A stretch of DNA of 64,000 nucleotides from Trinickia caryophylli (GTDB lineage: Bacteria; Pseudomonadota; Gammaproteobacteria; Burkholderiales; Burkholderiaceae), in NCBI RefSeq assembly GCF_034424545.1, contig NZ_CP139970.1:682001-746000 (forward strand), in the 5' to 3' direction. Made by a program: the position numbers and the translations under genes. This document shows, in pieces, positions 9,151-18,381 of the stretch. Within the stretch, counting starts at the first letter, position 1, and each line of letters starts with the position of its first letter. The notes beneath the pieces were generated by a model that saw only the letters and a program-made list of their open reading frames with translations, ran no database searches and was not told the DNA's origin.

Positions 9151-10527
9151 CTATGCTTCCAGCCGTTCCTGCCAGGCCGGCAGGCGCACGGTCGCCACCA
9201 GTCCCACGCGCTGCGGCCCCGGAGCCAGCGTCACGCCACCGCCGTGCGCCTGCGCGATCCGGCGCACGATGGCCAGCCCGAGCCCCGTGCCTTCCACCTC
9301 GGTCTTGCCGCGATAGAACCGCTCGAATACGTGCGCCCGGATCTCGGGCGGAATGCCCGGGCCATCGTCGATCACCTCGATGACGACTTCATCGCCCTCG
9401 CGCCGGCAGCGGGCCGTCACGCTGCCGCCCTCGTGCGTGTAGCGAATGGCATTGTCGACGAGATTGGCGACGAGCGCACTCAGGAGATTGTCCCTGCCGG
9501 CCACGACGAGCCGCTCGCCCAGCTCGGCGCCGAGATCGATGCCGCGCCGCTCGGCGGCCATGACCAGGTCCTCCAGCACGGACGATACGACCTGCGCCAT
9601 GTCCACGGGCGCGCGCGCCGTCTCCGGCGCGGCCGATTCGGCCTGTGCGAGCAGCAGCAGCTGATTCGTCATTTCGATCATCTTGCGGCTCGCGCGGCGG
9701 ATGCCGGCAAGTGCGTCGCCGAGCGCCGGGTCGCCGGGCTTGCATTGGCAGGCGTATTGGATCTGCATGTCGAGCAGCGTAAGCGGCGTGCGCAACTGGT
9801 GCGCGGCATCGGCGATGAACTGGCGCTGCCGCGTGGCATGCAGTTTGAGCCGTGCAATGCATTGATTGATCGCATCGACGATGGGCCGCAGTTCCGAGTG
9901 CAGATGCTCGACGCGGATCGGCTCTAGCTGCATCGGCTCCCGATCGGCCACGTCGTCCTTGAGTTTCATCAGCGGCTTGAGCTCGGTCGTAAGGCCGATC
10001 AGAACGAACGCGACGGCAAGCGCCAGCATCATTGCCTGACGAATCAGCTGCGGCCGCCAAAGCGAGCGCAGCATCGCCTCGCGCGATGCCTCCGTCTTGC
10101 CGACGATCACCGTTACGGTATAGCTGCGGCCGGAGTCGTAGAGCTGGCGCTGAAAGGCCACCGCGCGAATCGGCTGATCGGCGATGGAAGTGTCGTAAAA
10201 GCGCGGATAGCGGCCCGCGCGCTCGGGCAGAGGCAACTCCGGCGAGCCACCGAGGAGGCGCTCGGCCGTCATGACGCGGTAGTAGACGTGATCTTGGTAC
10301 GGTGACTCGAACAGTTCGAGCGCCGCCGGCGGAATCTCCGAAACGAGCGCGCCGTTTTGCCATTGAACGTCTTCGGCGATCGTGCGCGCCGACGCAATCA
10401 GCGCATTGTCCTGCACGAGTTCGGCGGTCTGCCGCGCGGCGTCGTAGGCGAGCGAGCCCGTCACGAGCATGAAGGCCGCCAATGGCAGCAGCACCCACCA
10501 GAGCAGGCGCGCACGCAGGCTCATCAT
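9151..10527 (-). CDS. TctE-type sensor histidine kinase
   Basis: A 458-residue membrane kinase. A first transmembrane helix lies near residues 6-28 (LLWWVLLPLAAFMLVTGSLA), followed by a periplasmic 2CSK_N/TctE-like sensor domain of ~130 residues and a second helix (MMLALAVAFVLIGLTT). The H-box is FIADAAHQLRTPL, and the N, G1 and G2 boxes are NLVDNAIRYT, DDGPGIP and GTGLGLAIV. The start MMSLRARLL was chosen because GGGAG lies 6 nt upstream and the first helix follows directly. It begins 100 bp downstream of the ABC permease stop, in the same direction, so co-transcription with the importer is likely. Confidence 0.93.
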   Translation of the reverse strand: MMSLRARLLWWVLLPLAAFMLVTGSLAYDAARQTAELVQDNALIASARTIAEDVQWQNGALVSEIPPAALELFESPYQDHVYYRVMTAERLLGGSPELPLPERAGRYPRFYDTSIADQPIRAVAFQRQLYDSGRSYTVTVIVGKTEASREAMLRSLWRPQLIRQAMMLALAVAFVLIGLTTELKPLMKLKDDVADREPMQLEPIRVEHLHSELRPIVDAINQCIARLKLHATRQRQFIADAAHQLRTPLTLLDMQIQYACQCKPGDPALGDALAGIRRASRKMIEMTNQLLLLAQAESAAPETARAPVDMAQVVSSVLEDLVMAAERRGIDLGAELGERLVVAGRDNLLSALVANLVDNAIRYTHEGGSVTARCRREGDEVVIEVIDDGPGIPPEIRAHVFERFYRGKTEVEGTGLGLAIVRRIAQAHGGGVTLAPGPQRVGLVATVRLPAWQERLEA

Positions 10528-10627
10528 CGTTCGCTCCCGTCGCGCCCGCTCATACGACAACGCGCGCGGCGGGCACGATACCGTGCCGTCGCCGCGCGCG
10601 TGCGATACGTTGCGTCGCCAGTCGAGC

Positions 10628-11485
10628 TCAGAAGGCGGCGGGTCTCCATTTCAGCAAACGCTTTTCCAGTGCAGTCAACAAATAGTCGGTCGAAAGCGCG
10701 ACCACGGCAAGCACGATCATCGCCGCGAACACGCCGCTCGCGTTGAACGCGCCTTGCGCCGTCGAGATCAGCAGGCCGATGCCCTGCTTCGAGCCGAGAA
10801 ACTCGCCCACCACGGCGCCGACGAGTGCAAAGCCGAAGCTCACATGCAGGCTCGCGAGAATCCACGAGAGCGCGGACGGGATCACGACCGAGGTCGTCAG
10901 CTGCCGCTTCGAGGCGCCGAGAATCTGCGCGTTCGCGATCATATACCGGTCGGCCTCGCGTACACCCTGGAACGCGTTGCCGAACACGACGAAAAACACC
11001 ATGACGACGGCAAGCGCGACCTTCGAGGCCATGCCGAGGCCGAGCGCGATCACGAATACCGAGCCGAGCACCACGCGCGGTATCGAGTTTGCGATCTTGA
11101 TGTAGATGCTGAAGACGTCGGACAGGAGCTGGTTGCGCCCGAGTACCACGCCGCAAACGATACCGCCCACGGCGCCGATCAGGAAACCGAGCATCGTTTC
11201 CTCGAGCGTCACCCACACCTGCACGAGCAGCGGCCCTTGCGAGGTACCGTTGACAGACCAGTCGACGATCTGATCGAAGATCAACGAAGGCATGGAGAAG
11301 AAAAACGGATCGATCCACTTGAGCCGTCCGGAAAGTTCCCAGCCGCCGAGCACGACGACGAGAACGAGCAGGCGCAACCCGATTACGAGCGCGTGACGCT
11401 GACGCAGCTTGCGCTGCGCCGCGCGTTCGACTGCGGCCAGTGCGGACGGGGAAAGCGCCGCTTGGGCATGTTCAATGGTAGCCAT
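10628..11485 (-). CDS. ABC transporter permease, SsuC/TauC type
   Basis: A 285-residue inner-membrane protein of the BPD-transport permease family for nitrate, sulfonate, taurine or thiamine-precursor importers. Several hydrophobic segments are visible, plus the EAA-loop-type cytoplasmic signature AQILGASKRQLTTSVVIPSALSWILASL near residues 185-215 that docks the ATPase. It is the third gene of the set binding protein (12402-13415), ATPase (11522-12316), permease. The substrate cannot be assigned from the permease. Confidence 0.93.
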   Translation of the reverse strand: MATIEHAQAALSPSALAAVERAAQRKLRQRHALVIGLRLLVLVVVLGGWELSGRLKWIDPFFFSMPSLIFDQIVDWSVNGTSQGPLLVQVWVTLEETMLGFLIGAVGGIVCGVVLGRNQLLSDVFSIYIKIANSIPRVVLGSVFVIALGLGMASKVALAVVMVFFVVFGNAFQGVREADRYMIANAQILGASKRQLTTSVVIPSALSWILASLHVSFGFALVGAVVGEFLGSKQGIGLLISTAQGAFNASGVFAAMIVLAVVALSTDYLLTALEKRLLKWRPAAF

Positions 11486-11521
11486 CTTCGATGTTCCCTG
11501 TAGATGTCGTGGCGGTGGCGG

Positions 11522-12316
11522 TCAGGCGATCTGCACTTCTTCGCGCAGGTCGTGCCAGATGTCGCGCGAGATTTCGATGAAGCGCGGCTCGTAGCGGATT
11601 TCCGAGGTGACGCGCGGGCGCGGCAGATCGATCTCATAGACCTTCTTGAGCGTGGCCGGGCGCGCCGTGAGCACGAAGACGCGGTCGGCCAGCGCAATCG
11701 CCTCTTCCAGGTCGTGCGTGACGAAGACGACCGAGCCGGCATTGGCCGACCAGAGCTGCAACAGCTCGTCTTGCATCAGCGTGCGCGTTTGCATGTCGAG
11801 CGCCGAGAACGGCTCGTCCATCAGCAGGATCTCGGGCTTGTTGATGAAGGTCTGAGCGAGCGCGACGCGCTTGCGCATGCCGCCCGAAAGCTGGTGCGGA
11901 TAGTGATGCTCGAACTTCTCGAGGCCCACGCGGCGCAGCCAGTCGCGCGCCTGGTCGTAAGCCGCCGCCTTGGAACGGCCGCGAAAGAGCGGTCCCGCCG
12001 CGACGTTGTCGATCACCGAGCGCCACGGAAACACGGCATCGGCCTGGAACACGAAGCCGATGCGCGGATCGATGCCCGTTACCGGCGCGCCCATCACGCG
12101 CACTTCGCCCGTGGTGGGCTTGAGCAGGCCCGTGATCATGCTGAGCGTCGTCGATTTGCCGCAGCCCGTCGGTCCGACGATCGCGACGAACTCGCCCTTG
12201 GCCACGGCCATGCTGAAATCGCGCAGCGCGATGGTCGCTTTGCCGTCGGGCGAAATGAAGCGGCACGACACCGAGCGGAACTCGATCGCCGGTACGTCTT
12301 TGGAAACCTGGTTCAT
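11522..12316 (-). CDS. ABC transporter ATP-binding protein, SsuB/TauB type
   Basis: A 264-residue ATPase. Walker A is GPTGCGKST near residue 48, the signature is LSGGMRKRVALAQ, Walker B is ILLMDEP, and the H-loop is VFVTHDLEEA. It powers the importer together with the flanking permease and periplasmic binding protein. It lies 36 bp upstream of the permease gene and 85 bp downstream of the binding-protein gene. No strong ribosome site precedes the ATG, so translation may depend on its operon neighbours. Confidence 0.94.
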   Translation of the reverse strand: MNQVSKDVPAIEFRSVSCRFISPDGKATIALRDFSMAVAKGEFVAIVGPTGCGKSTTLSMITGLLKPTTGEVRVMGAPVTGIDPRIGFVFQADAVFPWRSVIDNVAAGPLFRGRSKAAAYDQARDWLRRVGLEKFEHHYPHQLSGGMRKRVALAQTFINKPEILLMDEPFSALDMQTRTLMQDELLQLWSANAGSVVFVTHDLEEAIALADRVFVLTARPATLKKVYEIDLPRPRVTSEIRYEPRFIEISRDIWHDLREEVQIA

Positions 12317-12401
12317 GGCTTAACGTCCAGAAGAGCGCCCGATGCCGCATCGGCGGCACCGCGGCGAAAAGTACGAGAGGCGCGAGTGGCGCGGGGCGGG
12401 A

Positions 12402-13415
12402 TTACTTCCCGCTCACGTAGTCGTTCGAATAGGTACGGGCCAGCTCGACATGTTTGCCCTTCACCGACGGGTTGAACGCCGAGAGGACCTTCAGCACCGT
12501 GTCGGGGCCATCGGCCGGCATCTTGCCGTCGGCCGTAAACATCGGCAGCGACGCCTTCAGCGCGTTCACATAAAGCGCCTTGTCCTTCTGATAGTCGGCC
12601 GGCATCTTCGCCGCGATTTCCTCTGCGCTATGCGTATGGATGAACTGCATCGTGCGCACGAACGCGTGAGCGAGCTTCTTCGCTTCGGCCGGGTGCTTTT
12701 CGACCCACTCGGAGCGCACGTAGAGGCTCGATGCAGGGTAGGTGCCGCCAAGCGCAGCCTTCGTGCCGTCCATCGTGCGCATATCGACGAGCACCTTGGC
12801 ATCGCCCGACTTCTCGAGCGCCGAGACGGTCGGCTCCGTCGTCATGCCCGCGTCGATGCGGCCTTGCTTGATGGCGGCGATGAAGCTCGCGTCGGCGCCC
12901 ACGGGCAGCATCGTGTACTGCGACGACGCAATGCCCTTGCTCTGCGCGAGATACTGAGTCAGGAAGCTGGTGGACGAGCCGAGCCCCGTCACGCCAAGCG
13001 TCTTGCCCTTCACGTCGGCCATCGACTTCAGCGAAGCGGCCGCCTTGGTCGACACCATCTCGACCTCGCCCGGCACCTGGCCGAAAACGACGATGGCCTT
13101 CACTTCCTTGCCCTTCGTCTGAAGATCGATCGTGTGATCGTAAAAGCCGACCACGGCTTGCACGGCGCCCGCAAGCAGCTCGTTTTCGGCGTCCACGCCC
13201 GCCGGCTGCGAGAGCAGCTCGACATTCAGGCCTTCGTCCTTGAAGTAGCCAAGCTGCTCGGTCAGCTTCGCCGGCAGATAGATGATCTTCGTGATGCCGC
13301 CGACCATGATCGTGATTTTCCCGTCATCGGCCGCCGCCGCGTGCTGCGAGGCAAAACCGGCTGCGAGCGCGGCCGCCAACGCGAGGGAGCGAAGTTTACG
13401 CAAGGTCGGATACAT
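12402..13415 (-). CDS. NMT1/THI5-like periplasmic binding protein of ABC importer
   Basis: A 337-residue exported protein. The N-terminus MYPTLRKLRSLALAAALAAGF..HAAAADD is a clear Sec signal with cleavage after AAA. The mature part has the SsuA/THI5 pattern: KITIMVGGITKIIYLPAKLTEQLGYF, then VKGKTLGVTGLGSSTSF and a C-terminal lobe. Such proteins bind sulfonates, nitrate, pyrimidines or similar small anions; the ligand is not obvious here. AAAGGAGA lies 7 nt before the ATG. As the first gene of the leftward block it probably carries the promoter for importer and kinase/regulator genes. Confidence 0.92.
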   Translation of the reverse strand: MYPTLRKLRSLALAAALAAGFASQHAAAADDGKITIMVGGITKIIYLPAKLTEQLGYFKDEGLNVELLSQPAGVDAENELLAGAVQAVVGFYDHTIDLQTKGKEVKAIVVFGQVPGEVEMVSTKAAASLKSMADVKGKTLGVTGLGSSTSFLTQYLAQSKGIASSQYTMLPVGADASFIAAIKQGRIDAGMTTEPTVSALEKSGDAKVLVDMRTMDGTKAALGGTYPASSLYVRSEWVEKHPAEAKKLAHAFVRTMQFIHTHSAEEIAAKMPADYQKDKALYVNALKASLPMFTADGKMPADGPDTVLKVLSAFNPSVKGKHVELARTYSNDYVSGK

Positions 13416-13551
13416 CGACAGTCTCCTTTGTTATCGCGGGCGCGGGATGCAGCCCTGGACTTGATGAGGCGATTCTAGGGAAGCGAATCTTTCCCCCGCC
13501 TTTCACGGGGAGATGCCGGGCATCGGGGATTTCCATGATGGCAGGCCCGTG

Positions 13552-14508
13552 CTACGGGCCGTTGAGCGCGGCGACACGTTTCGCGAGCTGGCGCAACTGC
13601 GCGCGCAGCGCCCCCGGTTCCACGACCCGGACGTGCGGGCCGAGCCGCAGCAACTGCATCGCCGCCTGGCCCGTGTCCTCGATCGGCACGCTGACTTCGC
13701 TCCAGCCCTCGCCGTCGAACGGGCCGCATACCGCCTGCTCGGCCGCCGCCGCCCCCAGATGATGCAGGGCGGCCATGCCGTCGCGCGTGACGCGCAGCGT
13801 GGCGCGCCCCTTCAGGAGCCCGCGCTCGAAACGGTCGACCTCCTCCGTCCAGATGCGCCGCAGATCGAAATCGGCCGGCCGCTCGAAGCGCTCGTCGAGC
13901 ACCTCCAGTGCGGTCATCGCCGCCACCTTGAAGATGCGCAGGCGGGCGCCGAGCGCGGCGACGAGGTACCAGTTGCCGGCTTTGAGCACGAGCCCGAGCG
14001 GATCGCAGCGGCGCCGGCTCACCGTCTTCCAGCTTGCGTACTGCATCGCAATGCGCCGTTGCTCGAAAACGGCGTGTGCGAGTTGCGGCAGATGCGCAGC
14101 CGGCTGTGCGCGCCGGTACCAGTCCACGGGGTCGATATGCAGCCGCGAGCCGATGCGCGAACCCTGAGCGCCCGCATCCGGCAGGGCCGCGACGAGCTTC
14201 AACTGAGCCGTGCGCAGCGCCTCGGTCAGCCCGAGTTCGCTCGCCGCACCCGCCAGCCCGCCGATCTGCAGCATCTCTGCCTCGGCGCGCGTCATGCCGG
14301 TGAGGTCCGTACGGTAGCCGCCGAGCAACGTAAAGCCACCGCCGGGCCCTCGATCGGCATAGACCGGGATGCCCGCCGCGCTCAATTGGTCGATGTCGCG
14401 GTAGACGGTGCGCACGGAGACTTCGAACTCTTCGGCGAGCGCTCGAGCCGTCACGCGGCCGCGCATCTGCAGCAGCAGCAGCGTCGAAATCAAGCGGCTC
14501 GTGCTCAA
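13552..14508 (-). CDS. YafY-family transcriptional regulator (HTH + WYL domains)
   Basis: A 318-residue regulator. The N-terminal helix-turn-helix spans about 1-60 (RLISTLLLLQMRGRVTARALAEEFEVSVRTVYRDIDQLSAAG), followed by GIPVYADRGPGGGFTLLGGYR, typical of the DeoR-like part of YafY proteins. A WYL ligand-binding domain lies near 140-205 (RRRCDPLGLVLKAGNWYLVA) and a WCX extension at the C-terminus. The start is TTG, chosen because AGGAGACGCC lies just before it and the helix-turn-helix begins at once. The APC permease gene is divergent. A perfect 15-bp dyad ~53 bp upstream of the start is a candidate operator. Confidence 0.92.
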   Translation of the reverse strand: MSTSRLISTLLLLQMRGRVTARALAEEFEVSVRTVYRDIDQLSAAGIPVYADRGPGGGFTLLGGYRTDLTGMTRAEAEMLQIGGLAGAASELGLTEALRTAQLKLVAALPDAGAQGSRIGSRLHIDPVDWYRRAQPAAHLPQLAHAVFEQRRIAMQYASWKTVSRRRCDPLGLVLKAGNWYLVAALGARLRIFKVAAMTALEVLDERFERPADFDLRRIWTEEVDRFERGLLKGRATLRVTRDGMAALHHLGAAAAEQAVCGPFDGEGWSEVSVPIEDTGQAAMQLLRLGPHVRVVEPGALRAQLRQLAKRVAALNGP

Positions 14509-14560
14509 GGCGTCTCCTGTTATTTTGGGGTCGCGCGAAAAAGCGTCGCGCGGGAAATCA

Positions 14561-14575
14561 TGACATCGGATGTCA
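14561..14575. promoter_or_regulatory. Perfect dyad TGACATC-G-GATGTCA, candidate WYL-regulator operator
   Basis: A 7-bp inverted repeat around a single G in the gap between the divergent WYL regulator and APC permease genes. Its position 53 bp upstream of the regulator start suits autoregulation and control of the permease. Binding is inferred from position and symmetry only. Confidence 0.5.
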
Positions 14576-14746
14576 GCTATCGGGGATTATAAAGAGGCAT
14601 GCGCGGCGTCAGCCCCGCTCTCCCGATTCCGCGTCTTCACCACCGAGCCAACCGTATATGCGCTTGTCGCCCTTTCCGACTTCCGTTCCGTCTCCGGTTT
14701 CGATCCTTTATCGCGGGAGCGGATCCACTCCCGCCGGGAGGCTCGC

Positions 14747-16084
14747 ATGAGCCGCGCGGCCGGCGAGCGGGCGCCGCACGGTAGCCTGACAGTCTGGCAG
14801 GGGGCGGCACTTTACGTGGGCGCCGTACTCGGCACCGGCGTCATCGCGCTGCCGGCGCTCGCCGCGAAGGTGGCCGGGCCGGCATCGCTCGTCGCGTGGT
14901 TCGCGCTCGTCGTGCTCTCCGCACCGCTTGCGGCGACCTTCGCCGCCCTGGGCGCCCGATATCCGGATGCGGGCGGCGTGTCCACCTACGTCCGCCATGC
15001 ATTCGGCGCACGCGCATCGGCCATCGTCGGCTGGTGTTTCTACTTCGCGGTGCCGGCCGGTGCGCCCGCCGCTGCGGTATTTGCCGGCGCCTACGTGGCC
15101 GATGCGATCGGCGGGGGCAGCCAGACGGTATGGCTCACCTGCGCGGCGCTCATCGGTGCGGTCAGCGCCGCGAACGCGCTCGGCGTCACCGTGTCGGGCC
15201 GGCTTCAGGTCATCCTCTCGAGCCTGCTCGTGGCATTGCTCGTCGCGGCCGTGGCCGTCTCGGTGCCGCACGCAAGGCTCGAACACTTACGCCCGTTCGC
15301 ACCGCATGGCTGGGCAGCCATCGCGCCGGCCGCCGCGCTGCTCGTCTGGAGCTTCGCAGGCTGGGAAGCCATCACGCATCTGGCAGGCGAATTCCGCAAC
15401 CCCGCGCGCGATCTTCCGCTCGCCTCCGGCATCGCCGTGATGGTCGTCGGCGTCCTTTATCTGGCTGTCGCGGGCGCGAGTGTGCTCGTGCTCGGCCCGT
15501 CGGCCGGCGAGGCAGGCGCGCCCCTTGCGCAGTTGCTCGTGATCGGCATCGGCGGGCAGATCCGGATCGTCGCGGCGCTCGCGGCGCTGCTCCTGACGCT
15601 CGGCACGATGAACGCGTACTTCGCCGGCGCGGCCAAGCTCGGTGCCGCGCTGGGCCGCGACGGCGCGCTGCCGTCATGGCTGGCCGCGGGGAGCCGGGCC
15701 GGGGATGTGCCGCGCCGCAGTCTGGCAGTGATTGCGGGATTGTCGGCGCTCGCGACAGCCGTCGTGGCCGTTGCGAACGTGGGGCCGCAGCCGCTCGTCA
15801 TGCTGACGACGGGCTCCTTCGTCACGGTCTATGCGCTGGCCACGGCCGCGGCGCTGAGGCTGCTGCCGCGCGGCAGCGGCGCATACTACTGCGCGCTCGC
15901 CGCACTGGTGGCGGTGATCGCTCTATGCGTGGCAACGGGATGGTTCCTGCTGTGGCCGCTCGCGATGAGCGCCTGCGCCCTGCTCTATCTGCAATGGGCG
16001 AAACGTCGATCGAAAGCGAGCGACGGCTGCGACGGTGCTACGCCGGCACCGGCGCCCCTTGCGGCACGAGACCTTCCTCCTTGA
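14747..16084 (+). CDS. APC-family amino acid permease (YjeH-like)
   Basis: A 445-residue inner-membrane protein of the amino acid-polyamine-organocation superfamily. TM1 carries LYVGAVLGTGVIALPALAA, the glycine-rich unwound substrate-binding segment of APC transporters, and about twelve hydrophobic segments follow. The best family fit is YjeH-like, whose E. coli member exports methionine and branched-chain amino acids; direction and substrate here are unproven. GGGAGG lies 5 nt before the ATG. The 3' end overlaps the convergent aldo/keto reductase gene by 47 bp. Confidence 0.88.
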   Translation: MSRAAGERAPHGSLTVWQGAALYVGAVLGTGVIALPALAAKVAGPASLVAWFALVVLSAPLAATFAALGARYPDAGGVSTYVRHAFGARASAIVGWCFYFAVPAGAPAAAVFAGAYVADAIGGGSQTVWLTCAALIGAVSAANALGVTVSGRLQVILSSLLVALLVAAVAVSVPHARLEHLRPFAPHGWAAIAPAAALLVWSFAGWEAITHLAGEFRNPARDLPLASGIAVMVVGVLYLAVAGASVLVLGPSAGEAGAPLAQLLVIGIGGQIRIVAALAALLLTLGTMNAYFAGAAKLGAALGRDGALPSWLAAGSRAGDVPRRSLAVIAGLSALATAVVAVANVGPQPLVMLTTGSFVTVYALATAAALRLLPRGSGAYYCALAALVAVIALCVATGWFLLWPLAMSACALLYLQWAKRRSKASDGCDGATPAPAPLAARDLPP

Positions 16085-17042
16085 GCGCCTGCCAGAATTC
16101 GCGCGGAACCGGCGCCGTCATGGCCGCGCAGTTCTGCCGCACCTCATCGGCATTGCGGGCCCCCGCAATCACGCAGGCCACCACGCCCGGCGCCTTGCAG
16201 AACTGCAGCGCGGCGGCCTTCAGATCGACGCCGAATCGTTCGCAGTGCGAAAGAAGCCGTGCACGACGCGCGAGCATGGCCGCATCGGCCCGTGCGTACT
16301 CGAACGTGTCGCCGCCCGCGAGCAGGCCCGAGTTGTACGGCCCGCCGACGACAAGACGCGCTCCGCGCGCCTCGCAGGCCGGAATCAAGGCGTCGAGCGC
16401 CGTCGTATCGAGCAGCGTGTAGCGTCCGGCGATCAGAAAGACATCGGGATCGGCATCGGCCAACGCCATCAGGCATGGCTCGACGCGGTTGACTCCGAGC
16501 CCCCAGCCGCCGATCACGCCTTCGTCGCGCAAACGCGAGAGCGCCTTCATCGCGCCGCCTGCCGCCGTGCGATAGTGCTGCCGCCACAGCGGCCCGTGCG
16601 TATCCTCGGCGACATCGTGGATATAAACGATGTCGATGCGGTCGAGCCCGAGCCGCTCGAGGCTCGATTCGATCGAACGCCGGGCGCCGTCGGCCGTATA
16701 GTCGTATTCCACGCGATACGGCAGGCCGCCCACATAGCCGTGCTGCGTTTCGGGCACGGAATCGTCGGCTATCAAAAGACGTCCGACCTTCGTCGATATG
16801 ACAAACGCATCGCGCGGATACGATGCGAGTGCGCGCCCGAGCCGCCTCTCCGACAATCCCATGCCGTAAAACGGCGCCGTGTCGAAATAGCGAATGCCCG
16901 CGCCCCATGCCGCGCTCAACGTCTCCTGCGCGGCTTCGTCGGTCACCCTCGAAAACAGGTTGCCGAGCGGCGCGGCCCCGAACCCGGCCGGCCCCGGTAT
17001 GGCCACACGCCGCCGGAATTGCTGCAACGAATCTGTACTCAC
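16038..17042 (-). CDS. Aldo/keto reductase (D-threo-aldose/L-fucose 1-dehydrogenase type)
   Basis: A 334-residue TIM-barrel oxidoreductase. The catalytic Asp-Tyr context is RYFDTAPFYGMGLSERRLG, the lysine is in VISTKVGRLL, and the His in YIHDVAED. C-terminal VIAGARNADEV contacts the cofactor phosphate. The sequence fits the D-threo-aldose 1-dehydrogenase subgroup, which oxidises aldoses such as L-fucose or D-arabinose to aldonolactones. The start is GTG at 17042 with GAGGCGA upstream. It follows the LacI regulator gene by 49 bp on the same strand and faces the sugar ABC operon that LacI probably controls, supporting a role in first-step sugar oxidation. Confidence 0.88.
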   Translation of the reverse strand: MSTDSLQQFRRRVAIPGPAGFGAAPLGNLFSRVTDEAAQETLSAAWGAGIRYFDTAPFYGMGLSERRLGRALASYPRDAFVISTKVGRLLIADDSVPETQHGYVGGLPYRVEYDYTADGARRSIESSLERLGLDRIDIVYIHDVAEDTHGPLWRQHYRTAAGGAMKALSRLRDEGVIGGWGLGVNRVEPCLMALADADPDVFLIAGRYTLLDTTALDALIPACEARGARLVVGGPYNSGLLAGGDTFEYARADAAMLARRARLLSHCERFGVDLKAAALQFCKAPGVVACVIAGARNADEVRQNCAAMTAPVPREFWQALKEEGLVPQGAPVPA

Positions 17043-17091
17043 GTCCGATCGCCTCGCATCGTTATCGTCATCGACTCTCGACTGCCCTGCT

Positions 17092-18171
17092 TCACGCGTG
17101 CGACAACTGCGCGGGCTTGGCCCCACGGGCCGCCTTCGCGCGCTTTGCCCCTGAACGCGCCCCATCGGCCGGCGCCGCACACGACTGCCGAATCACGAGT
17201 TCGGGATCGAATACGACGTGGCGAGGCGTGGTCTGCAATCCTTCGATACGCTCGACGAGCATGTTCAACGCCGCGCCGGCCATTTCGTCGACGGGTTGGC
17301 GCACCGTGGTGAGCGCGGGCGAGAACGCCGCGGCCCACGGAAAATCGTCGATGGCGGCAACCGAAATATCGGCCGGGCACGACAGACCCGCTTCGGCGAT
17401 CGCGCGCATGGCGCCGATCAGCATCTGGTTGTTCGTGGCGAAGATGGCCGACGGCCGTTGCGCCATGCTTACGAGCGCCTGCGCGGACGCATACGCGTCC
17501 TGCTCGCCGAACGCGCCTTCGCGCACGAGTTCCGGCACCGGCTCGAGGCCTGCCCCGCGCAATGCCTCGACAAAGCCGGCAAGGCGGTCGCGCCCCGGTA
17601 CGAGATACTGCGGCCCGGACAGAATCGCCACGCGCGTATGCCCCAGCGCCAGCATGTGCTCCATCACGACGCGCGACGCGGCCACGTTGTCGAGCACGAC
17701 CGAATCGTAGACATCGGGTCGGATGATGTGGTCGACCGCGACGATCGGCATGATGCCGACGTCGTTGCTCAAATCGTTGTAGCTCTCGTCAGGGCCGGCG
17801 GCGCAAATGATCGCGCCGACCGCGAGATGCGCACGCAGCATCTGCAGATACCGCCGCTCCTGCTCCAGATCGCGCTCGCTGTCGCACAGCAGCACCGCGT
17901 AACCGAGCGCCCGCGCGCGCTTTTGCACCGAATGCACGAGCTCCGTGAAAAAAGGGTTGGTGATATCGGGCACGACGAGACCGATGAGTTTCGTCGCACC
18001 TTTTTTCAGACTGCGCGCAACGCTGTTCGGCGCATAGCCGAGGGCCGCGACGGCCTTGTGCACGCGGTTGGTCAGATCCGGGCTCACATAAGCCGAGCCC
18101 GATAGCACTGCCGACACGGTGGCCAGACTGACTTCCGCCAGCCGTGCCACATCCTTCATCGTTGCAGCCAC
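17092..18171 (-). CDS. LacI-family transcriptional regulator
   Basis: A 359-residue repressor. The N-terminal helix-turn-helix TMKDVARLAEVSLATVSAVLSG and hinge are followed by a periplasmic-binding-protein-like sugar-sensing domain beginning KLIGLVVPDITNPFF. The likely start is GTG at 18171; an alternative ATG is at 18159. It is divergent from a ribose-type ABC operon, and four AAACGTTT motifs lie in the intergenic region, a good fit for LacI-family operators with central CG. The effector is probably the sugar carried by the adjacent transporter. Confidence 0.93.
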   Translation of the reverse strand: MAATMKDVARLAEVSLATVSAVLSGSAYVSPDLTNRVHKAVAALGYAPNSVARSLKKGATKLIGLVVPDITNPFFTELVHSVQKRARALGYAVLLCDSERDLEQERRYLQMLRAHLAVGAIICAAGPDESYNDLSNDVGIMPIVAVDHIIRPDVYDSVVLDNVAASRVVMEHMLALGHTRVAILSGPQYLVPGRDRLAGFVEALRGAGLEPVPELVREGAFGEQDAYASAQALVSMAQRPSAIFATNNQMLIGAMRAIAEAGLSCPADISVAAIDDFPWAAAFSPALTTVRQPVDEMAGAALNMLVERIEGLQTTPRHVVFDPELVIRQSCAAPADGARSGAKRAKAARGAKPAQLSHA

Positions 18172-18279
18172 GTTCAGTTCCGGTTTCGATAAGCGGGAGA
18201 AGCGCCGCGCGAGCGCGCCGTCGAGCGGTGCGCGGACGCAATGTGCTGCGATGATAGCCGCATTCGATCCGTTCTGGCA

Positions 18280-18299
18280 AAACGTTTAGCAAAACGTTT
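18280..18299. promoter_or_regulatory. Upstream paired LacI-type operator (two AAACGTTT boxes)
   Basis: AAACGTTT occurs at 18280-18287 and again at 18292-18299, 12 bp apart. The identical paired arrangement recurs exactly 102 bp downstream. The position between divergent lacI-type and sugar ABC genes makes this a probable operator. Confidence 0.72.
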
Positions 18300-18345
18300 C
18301 GCTGGCTGCCGCGCCATGGTTAACCCGCAACTGCCAGCAATCCTG

Positions 18346-18374
18346 TTGACATCGAAATGCGTGCCATCTAGGCT
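18346..18374 (+). promoter_or_regulatory. Sigma-70 promoter for the sugar ABC operon
   Basis: A perfect TTGACA (18346-18351), a 17-bp spacer and TAGGCT (18369-18374) lie ~76 bp before the first transporter gene. The predicted start site falls at about 18381, inside the downstream operator, so repressor binding would block initiation. Confidence 0.7.
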
Positions 18375-18381
18375 CACGCCG

